From an uncultured Verrucomicrobia subdivision 3 bacterium (GTDB taxonomy: Bacteria; Verrucomicrobiota; Verrucomicrobiia; Limisphaerales; UBA11358): a stretch of 36,112 bases of DNA. Below are positions 32,549 to 36,112 of the stretch, piece after piece; within the stretch, counting starts at the first letter, position 1; every line of letters starts with the position of its first letter. The notes beneath the pieces were generated by a model. It saw nothing but the letters and a program-made list of their open reading frames with translations, did not search any database and was not told where the DNA came from. The stretch lies in NCBI GenBank assembly GCA_903822015.1, contig CAIJNQ010000151.1, positions 1 to 36,112 of the forward strand, in the 5' to 3' direction. A program made the translations under genes and the position numbers.

Positions 32549-33781
32549 TTAACGGTGGGGCGTGACTCCGTCGAGCCGCGTTTGGTCAACCCGTGCCGTC
32601 AACAGCAGGTCGTCGCCCAGCTGGCGCCATTCCACCCCGCAGAGTTTGACGGCTTCGCCCAGGCTCTTGGCGCCTTCGCCGGCCATGGCTTTGCGCGCCG
32701 CGCGTCCGCCCAGGATTTTCGGTGCGTAAAAAAACGCCACTCGCTGGGCCCGGCCCGCGAGCAGGAACGACGCGTTCACCTCGCCGCCGCCCTCCACCAG
32801 CAGGCGGGTCACATTTTCCGATCCGAGTTTTTTCAACAGCCACTTTAAATCGAGTGACCGGTGACCGGTGACCGGTGTCAAGGGCTTGGCGGTTGGTGCG
32901 ACCAAAATGTTAACGCGTTTGGCCAGCGCTGCCACGCGGGTTTTTGGCGCTTGTTGGCTGACGACAATCGTCGTCCACCCCGCGAATTTGTCGTTCACGA
33001 CCTGCGCGTTCAAGGGCGTCCGCGCCAGCGAATCCAGAATGATGCGGCGAAGTATTTTTTCTTTCTTCATTCTGCCTGCTTCATTCTGCCTTCGCACCGT
33101 CAAGCCTGAATCATCCGCCAGAATCGTGTTGATGCCGACGAGGATCGCATCGCTGCCCTGCCGCAATTTCATGCCGTGCGCGCGGGCCTTTTCGCCGGTG
33201 ATCCATCGGGATTCGCCCCTGGCCGTGGCGATTTTTCCGTCCAGCGTCATCGCGGCCTTCACGATGACAAACGGCGTGCGGTGGACAATCCAATGATTAA
33301 ACGCTTCATTTAAGACCGCGCACGCCTCGCCCAGAATCCCGTGAACGACCTCCACTCCCGCGCGCCGCAAAACCGCAAAACCCCTTCCCGCATGCTTCGG
33401 ATTTGGATCGGTTGTGCCGATGATGACGCGCCGGATGCCGGCGGCGATGATGGCGTCCGTGCAGGGCGGCGTGCGGCCCTGCGTGCAGCACGGTTCCAGC
33501 GTGATGTAAAGCGTCGCGCCGCGCGGCGGGCGCCCACGTTTTTGCGCGTCGCGGAGGGCCGCGATTTCCGCGTGCGGCCCGCCCGCGCGCCGATGCCAGC
33601 CGCGCCCGATGATCTGACCTTGCTTGACCAGCACCGCCCCAACCATCGGGTTAGGTGAAGTCGTACCCTGGCCCCGCCGGGCCAGCCGGAGGGCAAGGCC
33701 CATGATGGTTGGGTCGGGAGCCTCGCCGGATCGTCCGCGTGTCGGTGTCGCAAATTGCAACTGATTCAATTTTCGCTTCAA
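32549..33781 (-). CDS. ribD: Bifunctional riboflavin biosynthesis deaminase/reductase
   Basis: The 410-residue product performs the second and third steps after GTP cyclohydrolase II. The N-terminal deaminase (about 26-170) has GPHAEIAAL (zinc ligand His70) and EPCCTQGRTPPC (Cys98 and Cys107). The C-terminal reductase (about 175-390) shows PFVIVKAAMTLDGKIAT, SRWITG, DAILVGINTILADD and LLVEGGGEVNASFL. The start is a TTG at 33781: an in-frame stop lies close upstream and no ATG or GTG precedes the conserved MGLALRLARRGQG (ATG 33703 is an alternative that would cut the first helix). Two simple repeats (32854-32874 and 33066-33090) are embedded in frame, lengthening loops in the reductase domain. 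Confidence 0.95.
   Translation of the reverse strand: MKRKLNQLQFATPTRGRSGEAPDPTIMGLALRLARRGQGTTSPNPMVGAVLVKQGQIIGRGWHRRAGGPHAEIAALRDAQKRGRPPRGATLYITLEPCCTQGRTPPCTDAIIAAGIRRVIIGTTDPNPKHAGRGFAVLRRAGVEVVHGILGEACAVLNEAFNHWIVHRTPFVIVKAAMTLDGKIATARGESRWITGEKARAHGMKLRQGSDAILVGINTILADDSGLTVRRQNEAGRMKKEKILRRIILDSLARTPLNAQVVNDKFAGWTTIVVSQQAPKTRVAALAKRVNILVAPTAKPLTPVTGHRSLDLKWLLKKLGSENVTRLLVEGGGEVNASFLLAGRAQRVAFFYAPKILGGRAARKAMAGEGAKSLGEAVKLCGVEWRQLGDDLLLTARVDQTRLDGVTPHR
32854..32874. repeat. (GTGACCG)x3 tandem repeat inside ribD
   Basis: Three exact 7-base copies are followed by a partial GTG. The 21 bases keep frame and encode part of LTPVTGHRSLDL in the reductase domain. Confidence 0.85.
33066..33090. 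repeat. TTCATTCTGCC x2 direct repeat inside ribD
   Basis: TTCATTCTGCC occurs at 33066-33076 and 33080-33090 with spacer TGC, next to TTTCTTTC. On the coding strand this gives RRQNEAGRMKKEK, a charged loop between LTVR and IILDSL where most RibD proteins have a short proline-containing linker. Confidence 0.8.
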
Positions 33782-33800
33782 ACCTTCATCCGCTGCCGGA

Positions 33801-36014
33801 TCATTTTCTCAGCCGCCGGAGCAGAAAATATTCATTGAACGGCCGGTCATCCGTGACTTGAACCTCGGGATCGGGATTGAGGGCTGCCGGGAGGGAATAT
33901 TCATTGGTGACCACCCGGTCAAGATAAGCGGTTGCAGTCTGGGACTTGGTCCATTCCAAAAGGTCCTGTTTGGCTTTTCCGGGCATCCGGTCGGCCAGTC
34001 GCCCCGCGTCGAGCTTTTCAATTGGCTCCATCGATGCAAGCAGGTGAATTCCCCAGCCTTCAACCGATGGAAAGCCGCGCACATAGGGAAACGATTCATG
34101 AATGGAGCGGATGACAGCCTGCGCGGTAAGAAATTCGTCACTCCCGCCGGGGAACCACATCTGCAAGATGCCGTTGGTGTTCAAATGTTGTTTGGCGAGC
34201 GTGTAGAAATCCCTCGAGAAAAGCAGGCTGGAACCGGCGGCTTCCACCGGTGGCGGCGGGTCCACCACGATGACATCAAATTTCCTGCCGCAGCGGCTGA
34301 GATAACGGCGGCCGTCGTCAACAATGATGTGGCCGTTGGGGTCGTCGATGAATTTTTGGGCGTCCGCATGATAAAATCCAAAGGCTTTGGTCACGCCCGG
34401 CACCAGCTCCACCACGGTTGTGTCGATGTCCCAACTCAAAGCCGAGCGATATGTCGTCCCCATGCCGAAACAAATGACCAGCACGGATTGGGGTGGCCCC
34501 TGGTGGAATGCCAGCGGCAGATGGGCGATGAACTTGGTGATAGGTGTCAATTTTGTCATCCCGATGCCGTTAACCAGCAGCCATTTGTCATCCATTTCCA
34601 CGCCCAGCGAAATGACGGAGGCGGCATAATCACGGTGAATCAAGGTTTTCGTGGTTTGTTTGAGCACGGAATGTTCGAAATCTTCAGAGAAAACTAACGC
34701 CCCGATCAACATCGCGGCGAGCACCACTCCGAAACTCAGCCGGCGCCGCCAGGATTGGGAACCGCTCAACCCGAGCCAGAAAGCGATGAACGGCAGTCCC
34801 AATAAGATCAAGGCATAACGCTCGCTGACCAGCGGCAGCATCAGATAGCAGGCCACGAGCGGACCGAGAATGCAGCCCAGAACATTGATGGCATAAGCCT
34901 GACCGGCCCGCCGCGGCTGACCGCTGGAGTATTCGTCAATCAAGCTCGGGGTCAAATAGCCCAGTAGCGCGCAAAACGGACAGATGCTGCCCAGCAGGAT
35001 GAACGCGCTGAGCGGGTCGATGTTTCCAATCCAGAATTTTTCCACGATCAGCCGGGGATCGTTGGCCAGGACGGGCAGGAACGTGCAGAATCCCAGCGCC
35101 GAAAACAGCGCGCTCTTGGAGCGGACCCGGGTTTTGCGTAAATCTCGGCGATATGCGAGCGAACCCGCAAAAGTGGCGCCCAGATAGATGAAGACGATCA
35201 GGGCGAAGGAATACACCTGGGTTTTCAAGACCGGGGTGAACGCGCGCGTCCACACGACCTCCATGGCCATGGCGATAAAGCCCGTTGAAAACAGAATTAG
35301 TTTGACCAGCCCGGCCGGGGCATTTTCCACCGGCACCGGCGGCTCGCTCCGGGCTGCGCCGGCCGCGTCCGGTGATTTTTTTTGCTGCTGTTCCCAGGCC
35401 AGGCAGGCGCTGATGAAGGCGATGGTGAAATTTCCCGCTGCCGCCACCCACAACGTGTGGTTGAATCCCAGATTCTCCACGAACAGGACGGCGGTGCAAA
35501 AGGTTCCGCTCATGGCCCCCAGCACGTTCGCCAGGTAGAGAAAACTGAAGCTCTCCGAGTTGCGGCCATCCACCTCCCGCACGTAGCTCATCATGAAGGG
35601 AAACGTCGTGCCCATGCACACGCACCAGGGAAAGATTGAGATGGCCAGCGCCAGTGCGGAGAGCAAAAGATAGCTGAACGAATCCATCTGGCCTGCCGGC
35701 AGCAGCAGATGTTCGCTGGCCGAAAACAACTTCGGCACCGCAAACGCGCCCAACCCGATCAGCAATTCCGCCCCGGCATAAAAAACGGCGGCGGATAAAC
35801 CGCTTTTTCTGACACCTGAGGCAATCAGCCGCCCGCCCGCCCACGATCCGATGGCCAGTCCGAGCATGAATACCGACAACACCACCGAGAGCACCGGCGT
35901 GATGATGCCGAAGGACGCGAACGCCATACGCGTCCACACCACCTGATAAACGAGGCTGGCAAACCCGGAAAAAAAGAACAGGAAAAAGAGGACCCGGCGT
36001 GTAAAACGGTTCAT
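33801..36014 (-). CDS. Fused MFS-like membrane protein / spermidine synthase-like protein
   Basis: The 737-residue product begins MNRFTRRVLFFLFFFSGFASLVYQVVW, a typical opening of fused MFS/spermidine synthase proteins. Residues 1-470 hold about 12 hydrophobic helices, with a cytoplasmic-looking charged loop near 200-225 (EQQQKKSPDAAGAARSEPP). Residues about 470-737 form a Rossmann domain of the spermidine synthase type: VLVICFGMGTTYRSALSW (about 505-522), VVELVPGV, HIIVDDGRRYL and FDVIVVDPPPP. The usual G-G-G-D-G loop is changed to FGMGTT, so true polyamine synthesis is doubtful; transfer of another group is possible. Its stop is 19 bases before the ribD start on the same strand, so it may be the first gene of the operon with ribD and ribE. 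Confidence 0.88.
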   Translation of the reverse strand: MNRFTRRVLFFLFFFSGFASLVYQVVWTRMAFASFGIITPVLSVVLSVFMLGLAIGSWAGGRLIASGVRKSGLSAAVFYAGAELLIGLGAFAVPKLFSASEHLLLPAGQMDSFSYLLLSALALAISIFPWCVCMGTTFPFMMSYVREVDGRNSESFSFLYLANVLGAMSGTFCTAVLFVENLGFNHTLWVAAAGNFTIAFISACLAWEQQQKKSPDAAGAARSEPPVPVENAPAGLVKLILFSTGFIAMAMEVVWTRAFTPVLKTQVYSFALIVFIYLGATFAGSLAYRRDLRKTRVRSKSALFSALGFCTFLPVLANDPRLIVEKFWIGNIDPLSAFILLGSICPFCALLGYLTPSLIDEYSSGQPRRAGQAYAINVLGCILGPLVACYLMLPLVSERYALILLGLPFIAFWLGLSGSQSWRRRLSFGVVLAAMLIGALVFSEDFEHSVLKQTTKTLIHRDYAASVISLGVEMDDKWLLVNGIGMTKLTPITKFIAHLPLAFHQGPPQSVLVICFGMGTTYRSALSWDIDTTVVELVPGVTKAFGFYHADAQKFIDDPNGHIIVDDGRRYLSRCGRKFDVIVVDPPPPVEAAGSSLLFSRDFYTLAKQHLNTNGILQMWFPGGSDEFLTAQAVIRSIHESFPYVRGFPSVEGWGIHLLASMEPIEKLDAGRLADRMPGKAKQDLLEWTKSQTATAYLDRVVTNEYSLPAALNPDPEVQVTDDRPFNEYFLLRRLRK

Positions 36015-36076
36015 GTCGGGCGGTTATTTAACCGTCCCGGCCCTTTTGCACAAGATTCAAAGTCGGGCGGAATGAT

Positions 36077-36112
36077 TCATTCTTCAAACAGGGCTTGCGC
36101 AAATTGTTTGGC
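36077..36112 (-). CDS. Probable C-terminal end of an unidentified gene
   Basis: The minus-strand frame from the window edge reads AKQFAQALFEE and then TGA (36079-36077). The peptide is protein-like and the 62 bases to the next start suit an intergenic gap. Eleven residues do not permit identification. Confidence 0.3.
   Translation of the reverse strand, partial: AKQFAQALFEE

Noticed and set aside
34936-35937. Minus-strand 333-codon frame within the MFS/spermidine synthase gene
   Set aside because: It lies in a second frame of the same strand and reads Gly/Arg/His-rich, while the chosen frame gives regular membrane helices.
33704-36076. FMN riboswitch before the rib genes
   Set aside because: The gap between the upstream gene and ribD is 19 bases and the region before 36014 is too short; no RFN-type elements were seen.
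1-36112. tRNA, rRNA, CRISPR array, insertion sequence with transposase
   Set aside because: I looked for these and found no tRNA-like or rRNA-like stretch, no regularly spaced repeat-spacer array and no transposase or integrase motif.

Overview
The window reads like a chromosome segment of a Gram-negative, moderately GC-rich bacterium, most likely a verrucomicrobium of the Pedosphaera/Limisphaerales type. The clues are a giant repetitive protein beginning with a LEPR-XLL motif, an esterase with a beta-rich tail of a style common in that phylum, few clear Shine-Dalgarno sequences, outer-membrane components (TolC, beta-barrel) and short simple repeats in and between genes. The assignment is an inference from content only.

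Layout. (1) 1-111, minus: start of a DUF1294-type membrane protein, cut by the window edge. (2) 291-2081, plus: LemA protein followed by two TPM-domain proteins. (3) 2332-4030, plus: ECF-type sigma factor and a one-helix membrane protein that may be its anti-sigma partner. (4) 4196-29042, plus: a 25 kb co-directional cluster with mostly 4-6 base gaps, encoding a TolC outer-membrane protein, a periplasmic adaptor (HlyD/MFP), a GAF-HlyD fusion adaptor, a PqqD-like/M50-protease/HlyD fusion membrane protein, a short SecA-like ATPase, a 5059-residue LEPR-XLL giant protein, and a small outer-membrane beta-barrel. A four-helix-bundle gene bounded by 17-base direct repeats sits inside this cluster as an apparent insertion. 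(5) 29205-30275, plus: fatty acid desaturase. (6) 36014-30258, minus: fused MFS/spermidine synthase-like protein, RibD, riboflavin synthase and an SGNH/GDSL esterase. (7) 36112-36077, minus: probable last codons of another gene.

The most interesting content is region 4. It looks like a self-contained export machine with its giant substrate. TolC and three adaptor-like proteins could form the envelope channel. There is no ABC transporter of the HlyB type, so the SecA-like ATPase is the only visible motor. The giant protein has no ordinary signal peptide but carries LEPRVLLSADA within its first 27 residues, a good candidate targeting signal. The PqqD-like domain fused to an HExxH membrane protease is a plausible reader or processor of that signal. 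This model is inference from gene content and order; no part of it is proven by the sequence alone.
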